From positions 62,001 through 126,000 of the forward strand of contig NZ_QGGR01000013.1 of NCBI RefSeq assembly GCF_003148685.1: a stretch of DNA of 64,000 bases, in the 5' to 3' direction. The notes under the pieces are model-generated. The model worked only from the letters and a program-made list of their open reading frames with translations. It searched no databases and was not told the origin of the DNA. Origin of the DNA: Actinoplanes xinjiangensis (GTDB lineage: Bacteria; Actinomycetota; Actinomycetes; Mycobacteriales; Micromonosporaceae). Position numbers and translations under genes: made by a program. Positions 24,968 to 33,785 of the stretch are shown here, piece by piece (position 1 is the first letter of the stretch; each line of letters opens with the position of its first letter).

Positions 24968-25795
24968 ATGACCGTGTCCCGCATGCTGCGTAGTGTGCTG
25001 ATGATGGCTCCCGCGCTCATCGCCGCTCTAGGAATCGCCGCCGCCCCGGCCGCCGCCGCCCCGCCTCCGGCCGGCACGGGTACGCCGGTGCTGCACTTCA
25101 ACGCCGACGGAAGCACGTCGATCGAGGGAACCATCGAGTCCGGTCATCCGGTCCACATCGACTTCGATCCGGCTCGCCTACCCGACTGCCGCGGCACGGA
25201 CGAGTACGGAGACTCCTGGGGCATCTCCGTCCACTACCGCATCGACGGTGGCGAGGTGCGGGCGTACCCGGTGACCGAAAGAGTGACAGCCGGGGGCAAG
25301 GACAGCACGATCAGGGGCCTCGCCACCGTGCAGTTGCGCCCGGACACCCGGCACCTGCAGATGTGGTTCGTCGCCGAGGACCGCGCCGGCTGCCACGAGG
25401 AGGACACCGACCACGGCGCGACCTACCGCTTCGACATCGCTCAGCCGCCCGTGCTGGCCCGCGCCACCTACCACGCCGACTGGTCCGAGACCCTGACCGG
25501 GACGCTGCGCAAGGGCGGCGCCCTGGTGATCAACTACGATCCGGCCCGGCTCCCGCAGTGCCGCACCACCTACCGCGGCTACCCCGCCTGGGCAATCGCC
25601 GCCTTCTACCGCTTCGACGGCGGCCCGGTGCAGTCCACGACGGTGAACCAGGGAGCCGAGGTCATCCCGGTCCGCATCGACATCCCGGCGAACGCCCAGA
25701 AGATCGAAACGTGGTTCGCGATCTCCAATTACCACGCTCAATGCTCGGCGTACGACTCGGACTACGGCAGGAACTACACCTTCTCCATCAACTGA
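24968..25795 (+). CDS. secreted protein with two DUF6209-like repeats
   Basis: A 275-residue exported protein: signal peptide to about residue 37 (APAAAA), then two modules of the same kind as in the divergent gene. The first has FNADGSTSIEGTIESG, RLPDCRG and CHEEDTDHGATYRF. The second has YHADWSETLTGTLRKGG, YDPARLPQCRTTY and CSAYDSDYGRNYTF. A paired cysteine per module is kept. It lacks the FN3 domain of its partner. The ATG follows AAGGACAG. Function is unknown. The divergent, co-oriented promoter decamer suggests the two proteins are made together. Confidence 0.85.
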   Translation: MTVSRMLRSVLMMAPALIAALGIAAAPAAAAPPPAGTGTPVLHFNADGSTSIEGTIESGHPVHIDFDPARLPDCRGTDEYGDSWGISVHYRIDGGEVRAYPVTERVTAGGKDSTIRGLATVQLRPDTRHLQMWFVAEDRAGCHEEDTDHGATYRFDIAQPPVLARATYHADWSETLTGTLRKGGALVINYDPARLPQCRTTYRGYPAWAIAAFYRFDGGPVQSTTVNQGAEVIPVRIDIPANAQKIETWFAISNYHAQCSAYDSDYGRNYTFSIN

Positions 25796-25803
25796 CACGA
25801 GTA

Positions 25804-25832
25804 CGGGCCAGGCAGCTCAGCCGCCTGGCCCG
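25804..25832 (+). terminator. terminator after the DUF6209-like gene
   Basis: CGGGCCAGGC and GCCTGGCCCG form a perfect 10-bp stem around a 9-nt loop, 8 bp after the stop codon. Confidence 0.65.
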
Positions 25833-25886
25833 GGTGCCGCTCGTGGGCGCTGGCTCGGCGCTGCCGACATGCCGGGAGGGCAGCCC

Positions 25887-26075
25887 TCACCCCTCGGGGT
25901 CGTCGTCAGTAGCGGGCGGGACGTCCTGCGACGCGTACGGCTTCAGGCCCGCCGCGACACGTTCGCGCTCCACGCGTACCGCCAGCCCGTCGTCGCTTGG
26001 ACGCGCGGCGCCGCCGTGGGCGCTCCGGTCCCGAGGCTGGGGCGGTACTTCGATGTCCATCGGTTCGCTGGTCAT
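25887..26075 (-). CDS. small hydrophilic protein
   Basis: 62 residues starting MTSEPMDIEVPPQPRDRSA. Charged, proline-containing and probably disordered, with a middle helix (LAVRVERERVAAG) and an acidic end (ATDDDPEG). An ATG with CGGAGGG 3-9 bases upstream makes translation credible despite the size. No family recognised. It is one of three small acidic proteins on the same strand within 1.1 kb. Confidence 0.5.
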   Translation of the reverse strand: MTSEPMDIEVPPQPRDRSAHGGAARPSDDGLAVRVERERVAAGLKPYASQDVPPATDDDPEG

Positions 26076-26222
26076 GGTCCCTCCGTTTCGTCGGTGTCCG
26101 GCCCTGTTCCGGCCGCCGACGCGCATACCCCAGGGTGTGGCGGCATACTCGGGTTCGATGCGGGTCGGAGGGGCCAGAACCCGCTGCGCGCCGGCGCCGC
26201 AACCGCGGCGAGATGCTTCTCG

Positions 26223-26528
26223 TCAGGTACGCGGATACGTCGGCGGCTGACTCCACTGCCGGGTCGGCACCGTCGTGTCGTGACGTTCGGGCAGGCGAGG
26301 CAGGCTGGTCGCGCCGGCAACCCTGTCGAGGGTCGCCACAATGGTGGCGCCGATCGCGAGAGTGATCAGAGCGGTGGCGATCTTCGCGCCCGCCTGATCA
26401 GCGAGCGTCAACGGCGTGATGACCGCGATGAGCGTCACCAGCGCCATGATCCATCGGAAGAAGCGACGTGGTTCGGCCACCGTCAGCGTGAGCAGGTGCA
26501 GCAGACCTGCGGCCAGCACCGTCGCCAC
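26223..26528 (-). CDS. membrane protein, DUF6069-like, possibly truncated
   Basis: About 101 residues from a GTG at 26528, which is an uncertain start. Three hydrophobic segments are present: TVLAAGLLHLLTLTVA, WIMALVTLIAVITPLTLA and ATALITLAIGATIVATL, followed by LDRVAGATS and a polar tail. The second half resembles the C-terminal half of DUF6069 membrane proteins, whose usual first two spans are missing or altered here. It has no clear ribosome-binding site. It starts just after the small gene at 26542-26712, so it may be translationally coupled or a remnant. Confidence 0.45.
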   Translation of the reverse strand: MATVLAAGLLHLLTLTVAEPRRFFRWIMALVTLIAVITPLTLADQAGAKIATALITLAIGATIVATLDRVAGATSLPRLPERHDTTVPTRQWSQPPTYPRT

Positions 26529-26541
26529 CGCGGCACGCCGC

Positions 26542-26712
26542 CTACAGCGGGTCCTGGCCGCGGGGCCGATGCGCCTCGTCGGGACTCTCCGGCCCGGCCG
26601 GTTCCCGTGCCGGCGCCCGCGCATCGGAGCGTGGGTCGTCGGCGTTGGCGTCCCGGAGGTACTCGTCAGCCTCCTCGGGCGGGTCACCGAGGGCTTCGGG
26701 GTTCACGCTCAT
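26542..26712 (-). CDS. small acidic protein
   Basis: 56 residues: MSVNPEALGDPPEEADEYLR and then an Asp/Glu/Pro/Ala-rich, probably disordered tail ending HRPRGQDPL. AAAGGA sits 8 bases before the ATG. No family recognised. The composition matches the small polar proteins common in Micromonosporaceae genomes. Confidence 0.5.
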   Translation of the reverse strand: MSVNPEALGDPPEEADEYLRDANADDPRSDARAPAREPAGPESPDEAHRPRGQDPL

Positions 26713-26732
26713 CTGCGTGTCCTTTCGGTCGT

Positions 26733-26957
26733 CTACCGGACGGCGTCGGGGTGGCCCGGCATGCCGGATCCGCCGCCACTGCCGCCCGAGGAGCCGCCTG
26801 AAGCACCGGAGCCATCGGGCTCGGTGACGCTGTCCGCCTCCGGAAGGCCGTCGACCGGCCGTCCGGGCTCCGTCTGATCGACAGGGGCGCCCTCCTCGCC
26901 CTTGGAGGCCGGGTCGATAGGCAGTTCGCCGGTGCGGGGTCGGTCAGTGTGAGTCAT
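26733..26957 (-). CDS. small acidic protein with a Gly/Ser-rich end
   Basis: 74 residues starting MTHTDRPRTGELPIDPASKG. It is acidic in the middle and ends in a run of Gly and Ser (SGASGGSSGGSGGGSG) before MPGHPDAVR. It looks disordered. No strong ribosome-binding site is seen and no family recognised. It is 20 bp from the next small gene on the same strand, so they may be one transcript. Confidence 0.4.
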   Translation of the reverse strand: MTHTDRPRTGELPIDPASKGEEGAPVDQTEPGRPVDGLPEADSVTEPDGSGASGGSSGGSGGGSGMPGHPDAVR

Positions 26958-27581
26958 TCGGCGCGCATACCCGTCCGAGACCGACTCATGCCCGCGGGTA
27001 CGGACGGACCGCCACTCCTCCGACACCCGGAGGCGAATCCGGGGTACGGAAATCGTATGAGCGGAATAGCCGAGACCGCGAGTATGGACCCCGGTGGTGA
27101 TCGTCGGCGTCGCGATGATCAAGAAACGTATTCTGGCCGGGCCGTGCTGGCCACCGATGACGGTGCGTTCGGCCTCCACATCCAGAGCGGTGCCGCCGCG
27201 GCAACGAATACGGATTCGAACTGCTCACAGAAAACCTTGCGTCGAAGCGCGGCTCTCAGCGGGCCGGAAATCGCCGTGAGAAGACTTCTCCGGGCGGGCG
27301 TTGTCATGTCCTCAACAGGTGTCCAGGTATTTGTCGGGCGTATCCGGTCTTTGGTGGCCGTCAATACGGGGCGTCACCTCGGTGAGTCCCGGATTGTCCT
27401 TGTCGGGCGACATCGCCGAGCTAATCGACAAGGCGGTTCTGAATTGGCGCCATGCCCGTCAGTGGGTACACGGAACTTCGGATCGGGGATCCACCGGGAC
27501 GGCAGGCGTGCCGTGGCGCTCATGACAGCGGCACGGGGGTTGGTGCCGAGGACGCGGGATCGGGCGTTGGCGGCAAGCGAC
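26958..27581. other. gap without a supported gene
   Basis: 624 bp of lower-GC sequence. Short open frames exist on both strands (for example minus 27119-27364) but none has a recognisable motif, ribosome-binding site or the expected codon bias. I see no repeat or hairpin apart from the terminator that begins at 27582. Confidence 0.4.
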
Positions 27582-27619
27582 GATCAACGGCGGCCGGATC
27601 AGCCCGGCCGCCGTTGATC
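27582..27619 (-). terminator. terminator of the Gly/Thr-repeat gene
   Basis: GATCAACGGCGGCCGG, loop ATCAGC, CCGGCCGCCGTTGATC: a perfect 16-bp stem 8 bp downstream of the stop codon at 27627. Confidence 0.75.
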
Positions 27620-27626
27620 ATAGAGT

Positions 27627-28439
27627 TCAACTCCCGATCGTCGGGTTGCTGCCGCTGATGCCCGTCACGGTGAGCGCGGTGCTGGCGCCACCCCCGGGAC
27701 CTGTTACGCCGCCCGAAGCCGCCCCGCCGCCAGTGCCCGCGTCCGTGCCACCGGCGGTGCCGGTGCCGCCCGCGGCGGTGTCGCCGGTGCCGGTGTCCGT
27801 GCCGCCGGTCGTGTCGGTGCCGGTGCCGGGTGTGGTTCCGCCGGTGCCGGTGTCCGTGCCGCCGGTCGTGTCGGTGCCGGTGCCGGGTGTGGTTCCGCCG
27901 GTGCCGGCGTCTGTGCCGCCGGTCGTGTCAGTGCCGCCGCCGGTGTTCCCGGGCGTGGTTCCGCCGGTGCCGGTGTCCGTGCCACCCGTGTTGTCTGTGC
28001 CGCCGCCGGTGTTGCCGGGCGCAGTCCCGCCGGTCCCGGTACCTGGCGCAGTCCCGCCGGTGGTGGTGTCGCCGGTGTTGCCGGGCGCAGTTCCGGTGCT
28101 GGGCGTACCGCCGGTATCAGGTGTGCTCCCCGCGCCCGGAGAACCGCCCTGCGATGGTTGCGGGAACGGTCCGTGCTCGCGGTATTCCACCATGAGGATG
28201 GAGATACTCCGCGTCGCGCCGGTGGTGGCTGCGCAGTTGTGAGACGTCCAGAGGCCGAGCTGTGAGCCGAGGTCGTTCATCGCCTCACAGGCACCACCGC
28301 CACCCAATTGTCCGATCATATCCGTCGGGTTGTCGGGAGGCGGATTGTGGAGGGCCGCATTGGCGGGTCCCATTCCGAATGCTGCCCCGGCCAGCATTCC
28401 GATTCCGGCAGTGGTCAGCCTCCGTGTTGCCTTGCTCAT
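27627..28439 (-). CDS. secreted Gly/Thr-rich repeat protein
   Basis: 270 residues. MSKATRRLTTAGIGMLAGAA begins a signal peptide cleaved near ANAA (about residue 28). A short folded head (about 29-90) has two cysteines, in GACEAMND and SHNCAATT, which could form a disulfide. From about 97 to 245 the chain is low-complexity repeats of GGTDTGTGGTTPG type, then an ordinary end GGASTALTVTGISGSNPTIG. There is no LPXTG sorting signal or chaplin domain. AAAGGT precedes the ATG. Possibly a cell-surface or matrix spacer protein. The repeats are also repeated at DNA level, so length may vary between strains. Confidence 0.7.
   Translation of the reverse strand: MSKATRRLTTAGIGMLAGAAFGMGPANAALHNPPPDNPTDMIGQLGGGGACEAMNDLGSQLGLWTSHNCAATTGATRSISILMVEYREHGPFPQPSQGGSPGAGSTPDTGGTPSTGTAPGNTGDTTTGGTAPGTGTGGTAPGNTGGGTDNTGGTDTGTGGTTPGNTGGGTDTTGGTDAGTGGTTPGTGTDTTGGTDTGTGGTTPGTGTDTTGGTDTGTGDTAAGGTGTAGGTDAGTGGGAASGGVTGPGGGASTALTVTGISGSNPTIGS
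27784..27897. repeat. exact 57-bp tandem duplication inside the Gly/Thr-repeat gene
   Basis: 27784-27840 and 27841-27897 are identical. Degenerate copies extend to about 28090. Each unit encodes 19 residues, so copy changes keep the frame. Confidence 0.85.
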
Positions 28440-28919
28440 GTCATACCTTTCTCGACGCTTCCGATGACTCGAATAGCTGAGCATGGGGCCGGATGATCGG
28501 TCTTCCTAATCAGCGAAACAGGCGCAGCCGGCCAAGATTCGGCCCTCTGGGGCAAAGGGCGTGGAAGAACGATGTGACGAGCAGGTTTATCCGGCGGCGA
28601 TGTTGGTATACGCGCTGGACCGGGCGCCGTGTGCGGCAGGTGGGTCACGCATTGTGTCGCGCCGGCTACGCGCATTTCCATGGCCGCCGATCGGTGCAGG
28701 GAATGCTCGGCTAGATCATTTCATCGGCAGGTCTTGGACCGATCCGGCTCGTGCGACCGGGGAAACGTGACGCGGGTATGTACGGATTCGCACTGCGCCG
28801 GCCGGCACCGACGTCATGGCTCACGCCCGGACGACTCGACGATGCATGTGGTCGGGGTGTCATACGACTTCGAGGCGCGATAGCGCACAGAACGGCAGTC
28901 GGGCCGCGGAAAAATCTGC
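28440..28919. other. intergenic region between the repeat gene and the DUF3224 gene
   Basis: 480 bp upstream of two divergent genes. No coding sequence, strong dyad or repeat was recognised. It presumably carries both promoters. Confidence 0.4.
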
Positions 28920-29327
28920 TTGGGTGGTGTGGTGGATGCCAGGTTGCTTGCCGAAGGGCGCATCGTTGTCGATTTCGATCCGCTCCCGGCTCATGATGAC
29001 GCGATCAGCCGGATGGCTGTGGAGAGGACTTTCACGGGGGGTCTGACGGGGAAAAGCGCCGGTCAGCTTCTCTCCGTCGGGACGAGCATCGAAGGGTCGT
29101 CCGCCTTCGTGGCCTTGGAGGTGTTCACGGGCACCTTGGGGAGTCGTGCCGGCACCTTCACGCTCCAATATGCCGGTTCGATGCGCCGCGGATTCGAAGA
29201 ACGCGTCATCACCGTGGTGCCGGACTCGGGCACCGAAGAGTTGATAGGTCTGAGTGGCGTGCTCACGGTGGTCAACCATGCCACCGAACACACGTACACC
29301 CTTCAGTACTCCCTGGAGAACGGCTGA
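28920..29327 (+). CDS. DUF3224 family protein
   Basis: 135 residues if the TTG at 28920 is used. GTG codons at 28929 and 28932 are equally possible and no clear ribosome-binding site decides. The single-domain beta-barrel-like DUF3224 pattern is seen: AVERTFTGGLTGKSAGQLLS, SAFVALEVFTGTLGSRAG, FTLQYAGSM and VVPDSGTEELIGLSGVLTV. Members are small cytoplasmic proteins of unknown biochemical role, structurally like allene oxide cyclase-type barrels. It stands alone before the cellulase promoter. Confidence 0.8.
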   Translation: MGGVVDARLLAEGRIVVDFDPLPAHDDAISRMAVERTFTGGLTGKSAGQLLSVGTSIEGSSAFVALEVFTGTLGSRAGTFTLQYAGSMRRGFEERVITVVPDSGTEELIGLSGVLTVVNHATEHTYTLQYSLENG

Positions 29328-29397
29328 TCGCTGCACCGACCTGTCTCCTCCAGGTGTGACGCGGAGTCGCCGGTCCGGCGCTGCCGGGCCGGACCGA

Positions 29398-29426
29398 TTG
29401 ACAGAGGTTAATTTGCTGGTAACAAT
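29398..29426 (+). promoter_or_regulatory. promoter of the GH9 cellulase
   Basis: TTGACA (29398-29403), 17-bp spacer, AACAAT (29421-29426). The predicted start of transcription lies next to the CebR-type box at 29437. Confidence 0.6.
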
Positions 29427-29436
29427 CGGACTCGTC

Positions 29437-29450
29437 TGGGAGCGCTCCCA
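29437..29450. promoter_or_regulatory. CebR-type operator
   Basis: TGGGAGCGCTCCCA is a perfect 14-bp palindrome and identical to the published CebR consensus of Streptomyces, where the LacI-family CebR represses cellulase and cellobiose genes and is released by cello-oligosaccharides. It lies between the promoter and the GTG of the cellulase. The CebR gene itself is not in the window. Confidence 0.85.
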
Positions 29451-29483
29451 GGCCTGGTCGGTGATGTCACCGGAAGGATCTCT

Positions 29484-32400
29484 GTGAATCCACATCGACG
29501 GCGCCGGGTCACCACCTCGCTCGCGGCAGGTACCGCGGCCACCCTCGCGCTGACTCTTCTGACCGCTGCGGCCGCCTCCGCCGAGCCGGTCCAGCACATC
29601 CCCAACGGCACCTTCACCTCCGGCACCACCGGCTGGTGGTCCACCGAGAACGCGCCCATATCGGTGGTCGACGGCCGGCTCTGCGCGCAGGTCCCCGGCG
29701 GGACCGCGAACGCCTGGGACGTCAGCCTCGGCCACAACGGCGTCCCGCTGATCGACGGGGCCGCCTACGCCCTCAGCTTCCGCGCGTCGGCCAGTGCGGA
29801 GGTCAGCATCCGGGCCAACGTCCAGCTCAACGAGGAGCCGTACACCACGGCGCTGTCGCGTGCCGTCGCCCTCACCACCGAGGCGCAGACCTTCGAGTAC
29901 GAGTTCACCGCCGGCATGGACTCGCCCAACGGCACGCTGACCTTCCAGCTCGGCGGCAGCGCCGACCCCTTCACCTTCTGCCTGGACGACGTCAGCCTGA
30001 CCAGCGACGACGCCGTGTCGCCGCCGGACGGGCCGGAGCAGATCCAGAACGGGGACTTCGCCGACGGCATGACGGACTGGTACTCGTACGGCACCACGTC
30101 CGCCGGGGTGGACGACGGGCGGCTGTGCTCGGCGGTGCCGGCCGGGCTGAGCAACCCGTGGGACGCCGGGATCGGGCAGAACGGGGTCCCACTGGTGGCG
30201 GGTTCGTCGTACACGTTCGCGTTCGACGCCTCCGCCACGCCGGGAGCCACCATCCGGGCGAATGTGCAGCTCGGCGCCGAGCCGTACACCTCGTTCCTGT
30301 CCCGTGACGTCGTGCTGACCGCGAGCTCGCAGCGTTTCGAGTACACCTTCACCGCCTCGGCGGACACCACCGCGGGCCAGGTCGCCTTCCAGCTGGGCGG
30401 CAGCGCGGCGGCGTACACGATCTGCCTGGACAACGTCTCCCTGGTCGGCGGCGCGGAGGATCCGCCCTATGTGCCGGACACCGGGCCGCGTGTGCGGGTG
30501 AACCAGGTCGGTTACCTGCCCGCCGGGCCGAAGAACGCGACAGTCGTCACCGAGGCCACCGCGGCCCTCGGCTGGCAGCTGAAGAACGCCGCCGGCGACG
30601 TGGTCGCCGACGGGAACAGCACACCCCGCGGTGTGGACGCGGCGTCGGGGCAGAACGTGCACAGCATCGACTTCGGTTCCTTCCGTACCGCCGGCACCGG
30701 GTACACGCTGGTGGCCGACGGGCAGACCAGCCACCCGTTCGAGATCTCCGGCACCGTCTACCAGCAGCTGCGTTCCGATGCCCTCCAGTTCTTCTACATC
30801 CAGCGCAGTGGCATCGAGATCGACGGTGACCTGGTCGGTGAGGAGTACGCCCGCCCCGCCGGGCATGTCGGCGTCGCGCCGAACCGCGGCGACACCGACG
30901 TGCCCTGCCGTGCCGCCAGCTGCGACTACCGGCTGGACGTCCGCGGAGGCTGGTACGACGCGGGTGACCACGGCAAATACGTGGTCAACGGTGGCATCGC
31001 CGTGCAGCAGCTGATGAGCACCTTCGAGCGCACCAAGACGGCGGCCACGGCCGGGCACGGCGCCGCGCTGGCGGACAGCACGCTGCGGGTGCCCGAGCGC
31101 GGCAACAAGGTGCCGGACATCCTCGACGAGGCCCGCTGGGAGATCGAGTTCCTGATGCGGATGCAGGTGCCGGCCGGCCGGCAGTTCGCCGGGATGGCGC
31201 ACCACAAGATGCACGACGCCAACTGGACCGGCATCCCGATGCAGCCCGAGGACGACCCCGAGCAGCGCGAACTCCACCCGGTGTCGACGGCGGCCACGCT
31301 CAACCTGGCGGCCACCACGGCACAGTGCGCCCGGCTGTTCGCTCCCTACGACGCGGCGTTCGCCGGCCGGTGCCTGAGTGTGGCGCGCACGGCATACACC
31401 GCGGCGAAGGCGAACCCCGCCAGGATCGCGCAGGACCTCGGCGGCGGTGGCGGCGGGTACGGCGACAACGACGTCAGTGACGAGTTCTACTGGGCCGCCG
31501 CCGAGCTGTACCTGAGCACCGCCGAGCAGGCGTTCCTGAACGATCTCACGGCCAGCCCGCACCACACCGGCGACGTCTTCGCCGCCACCGGCTTCGGCTG
31601 GGGCAGCACCGCGGCTCTGGGCCGGCTCGACCTGGCCACGGTGCCCAACCTGCTTCCGCAGGCCGACCGGCAGCGCGTGCGGCAGTCGGTCGCCGACGCC
31701 GCCGACCGCTACCTGGCCACCCTGAAGGCCCAGGCGTACGGGCTGCCCATGCCGGGCAACGCGGGCAGCTACTTCTGGGGCGCGAACAGCAACATCCTCA
31801 ACAACGTCCAGGTGCTGGCCACCGCGTACGACCTGACCGGTGACGTGAAGTACCGGGACGGGGCGCTGCAGGGCGTCGACTACATCTTCGGGCGCAATGC
31901 GCTGAACCAGTCGTACGTGACCGGTTGGGGCGAGAAGTCCTCGCAGAACCAGCACAGCCGGATCTTCGCCCACCAGGCGGACGCCGGTACGCCGCATCCG
32001 CCGGCCGGCTCGCTCGCCGGTGGTGCCAACGCGGGCCTCGACGATCCGTACGCCAAGGATCTGTTGGAAGGCTGCAAGCCGATGTTCTGCTACGTCGACC
32101 ACATCGAGTCGTACGCGACGAACGAGGTGGCGATCAACTGGAACTCGGCGCTCACCTGGGTGTCGTCGTTCCTCGCCGATCAGGGCACCGGCCAGCAGGC
32201 CGCCGGGGTGTCCTGCGACGCGACCTACACCGACTACGGCTCCTGGCAGGGCAACGGCGGCTTCACCGCCCAGGTCACCCTGACCAACACCGGTACCACG
32301 GTGATCGACGGGTGGACCGCGCGGTTCGCGTTCCTCGGCGGCCAGCGGGTGCGGGAGGCGTGGTCGGTGGTGGCGACGCAGGAGGGCGCGACGGTGTCGG

Positions 32401-32531
32401 CCACGAACAACAGCACCAACCGGCGGATCCAGCCGGGGCAGACCGTGTATTTCGGGTTCAACGCCACGACGCCCGGCGGCCCGAACCCGGCGCCGGAGCT
32501 GATCACCGTGAACGGATCCGCCTGCCGCTGA
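29484..32531 (+). CDS. secreted multidomain GH9 cellulase
   Basis: A 1015-residue exported endo- or processive glucanase acting on cellulose by inversion. Order: signal peptide to about residue 34, two CBM4/9-type modules (about 36-175 and 185-325, each with NGxF near the start and FxLGGS near the end), an Ig-like cellulase N-domain (about 333-420, [19 protein letters not shown]), the GH9 barrel with DAGDHGKY (about 491, catalytic base) and [13 protein letters not shown] (about 880, catalytic acid), and a C-terminal CBM2 (about 905-1015, Cys near each end). GGAAGGATC precedes the GTG. Control by cello-oligosaccharides through the CebR box is likely. Confidence 0.96.
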   Translation: MNPHRRRRVTTSLAAGTAATLALTLLTAAAASAEPVQHIPNGTFTSGTTGWWSTENAPISVVDGRLCAQVPGGTANAWDVSLGHNGVPLIDGAAYALSFRASASAEVSIRANVQLNEEPYTTALSRAVALTTEAQTFEYEFTAGMDSPNGTLTFQLGGSADPFTFCLDDVSLTSDDAVSPPDGPEQIQNGDFADGMTDWYSYGTTSAGVDDGRLCSAVPAGLSNPWDAGIGQNGVPLVAGSSYTFAFDASATPGATIRANVQLGAEPYTSFLSRDVVLTASSQRFEYTFTASADTTAGQVAFQLGGSAAAYTICLDNVSLVGGAEDPPYVPDTGPRVRVNQVGYLPAGPKNATVVTEATAALGWQLKNAAGDVVADGNSTPRGVDAASGQNVHSIDFGSFRTAGTGYTLVADGQTSHPFEISGTVYQQLRSDALQFFYIQRSGIEIDGDLVGEEYARPAGHVGVAPNRGDTDVPCRAASCDYRLDVRGGWYDAGDHGKYVVNGGIAVQQLMSTFERTKTAATAGHGAALADSTLRVPERGNKVPDILDEARWEIEFLMRMQVPAGRQFAGMAHHKMHDANWTGIPMQPEDDPEQRELHPVSTAATLNLAATTAQCARLFAPYDAAFAGRCLSVARTAYTAAKANPARIAQDLGGGGGGYGDNDVSDEFYWAAAELYLSTAEQAFLNDLTASPHHTGDVFAATGFGWGSTAALGRLDLATVPNLLPQADRQRVRQSVADAADRYLATLKAQAYGLPMPGNAGSYFWGANSNILNNVQVLATAYDLTGDVKYRDGALQGVDYIFGRNALNQSYVTGWGEKSSQNQHSRIFAHQADAGTPHPPAGSLAGGANAGLDDPYAKDLLEGCKPMFCYVDHIESYATNEVAINWNSALTWVSSFLADQGTGQQAAGVSCDATYTDYGSWQGNGGFTAQVTLTNTGTTVIDGWTARFAFLGGQRVREAWSVVATQEGATVSATNNSTNRRIQPGQTVYFGFNATTPGGPNPAPELITVNGSACR

Positions 32532-32537
32532 AAAGGT

Positions 32538-32577
32538 GACATCGGCCGGGCCGGCATGAGCCGGCCCGGCCGATGTC
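32538..32577 (+). terminator. terminator of the GH9 gene
   Basis: An 18-bp perfect stem beginning GACATCGGCCGGGCCGGC with loop ATGA, 7 bp after the stop codon. It separates the cellulase from the two-component genes. Confidence 0.75.
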
Positions 32578-32609
32578 GTCGCTGTTCGGTCGGCCAGCGG
32601 ACCCCGGCC

Positions 32610-32615
32610 TAAGGT
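32610..32615 (+). promoter_or_regulatory. -10 box for a leaderless kinase transcript
   Basis: TAAGGT ends 6 bp before the GTG at 32622, the spacing of actinobacterial leaderless genes whose transcript starts at the start codon. No ribosome-binding site is needed or seen. Confidence 0.5.
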
Positions 32616-32621
32616 AGGCGC

Positions 32622-33785
32622 GTGAAAGATCGGGGAACGCTGTTCTGCGCGGCGGTGGCGGTCGGCGTGCTGGTCTCCGGCGGCCTCGAGTACGCGATGC
32701 AGGACGGGCTGCGCGAGTCCGATCGCGGGCCGCTCATCGCGCTGGTCGTCCTGGGCACCGCACTGGCCGTGGCCCTGGTGCGCCGGGTCCCCTCGGCCTC
32801 GCTGGTGCTGGTGTGGCTGATCGCGATCAGCCAGGCGGCGACCGCGACCCCGTTCGTGCTCACCCAGGCGGCCTGGGCGTTCATCGCGTTCGGGCTGGCA
32901 CGCTGGGGTGCCCGGGCGGTCCTCTGGGCGAGCGTCACGTCGATCGCGGTCGGACCGGTGATCGCGGTCGGGCTGATCGGCAGGGACCTGGTGTGGATGG
33001 ACCTTCCGTACGCCTCGCGGAATCTGTTCCACGTCACCGTCTACGAGCTCGGTCTCGGCCGGCAGATCGGCGCCGGAGTGCTGGTCGCGGTGCTGCTCGG
33101 CATGCCGTGGCTGGGCGGGCTGACCCTGCGGATCCTCAGCCGGGCCCGGATCGACCTGGACCTCGCTTCCCGGGAACGTGCACGGGCCGAGGAGATCGCC
33201 CGCGCGCGGGAAGCCCAGACCCGGCTGGCCCGCGACGTGCACGACGTGGTCGGGCATTCCCTGGCCGTGATCCTGGCGCAGGCCGAATCCGGGAGGTATC
33301 TGCCCGACGACGATCCCAGCGCCCTCAAGTCGGCGCTCGCGACGATCGCGACGTCGGCCCGGGCATCGCTGGGCGACGTGCGGGAGGTTCTCAGCGCGAC
33401 CGGGGACACCACCGACGATCTCGATAAACTGATCGACAACCTGCGTGCCGGCGGTCACGAGGTGGTGACCGGCCATGACGGCAGACCACGGCCACTGCCG
33501 GAGGCGCAGCGGGCCGTCGCCTACCGGGTGCTCCAGGAGATGCTGACCAACGCGATCCGGCACGGCCTGCGGGGAGGGGCTTTGACGGTACGCCGGACGT
33601 GGTCCCCCGACGCCCTCGGGATCGAGGTCCGCAACGGGATCGAACCGGCTCCCGGCGACCGGCCGGCGGCACCGGGGTCGGGGCTGGACGGTATGCGTGA
33701 GCGGCTGGCCACGGTCGGCGGCACCCTGTCGGCCGGGGTGCGCGCCGAGGTGTTCGTCGCGACGGCGCGGATCCCGCTGCCATGA
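32622..33785 (+). CDS. NarL-type sensor histidine kinase
   Basis: A 387-residue membrane kinase. Five or so hydrophobic segments fill residues 1-175, then a coiled coil and HisKA_3 dimerisation/phosphoacceptor domain with TRLARDVHDVVGHSLAVILA (about 202-221; the first His is phosphorylated). The ATPase part has an N-box EMLTNAIRHG and a GSGLDGMRERL G-box. No periplasmic sensor domain is obvious, so the signal may be in or at the membrane. It overlaps the response regulator by 4 bp and they form one two-component system. Signal unknown. Confidence 0.94.
   Translation: MKDRGTLFCAAVAVGVLVSGGLEYAMQDGLRESDRGPLIALVVLGTALAVALVRRVPSASLVLVWLIAISQAATATPFVLTQAAWAFIAFGLARWGARAVLWASVTSIAVGPVIAVGLIGRDLVWMDLPYASRNLFHVTVYELGLGRQIGAGVLVAVLLGMPWLGGLTLRILSRARIDLDLASRERARAEEIARAREAQTRLARDVHDVVGHSLAVILAQAESGRYLPDDDPSALKSALATIATSARASLGDVREVLSATGDTTDDLDKLIDNLRAGGHEVVTGHDGRPRPLPEAQRAVAYRVLQEMLTNAIRHGLRGGALTVRRTWSPDALGIEVRNGIEPAPGDRPAAPGSGLDGMRERLATVGGTLSAGVRAEVFVATARIPLP

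Noticed and set aside
27119-27364. Minus-strand frame in the 26.9-27.6 kb gap
   Set aside because: No start signal or recognisable domain. Composition does not resemble neighbouring genes.
28860-33563. A 1567-codon open frame on the minus strand
   Set aside because: It lies opposite the GH9 cellulase and the histidine kinase, both with clear domains. Long antisense frames are an artefact of very high GC.
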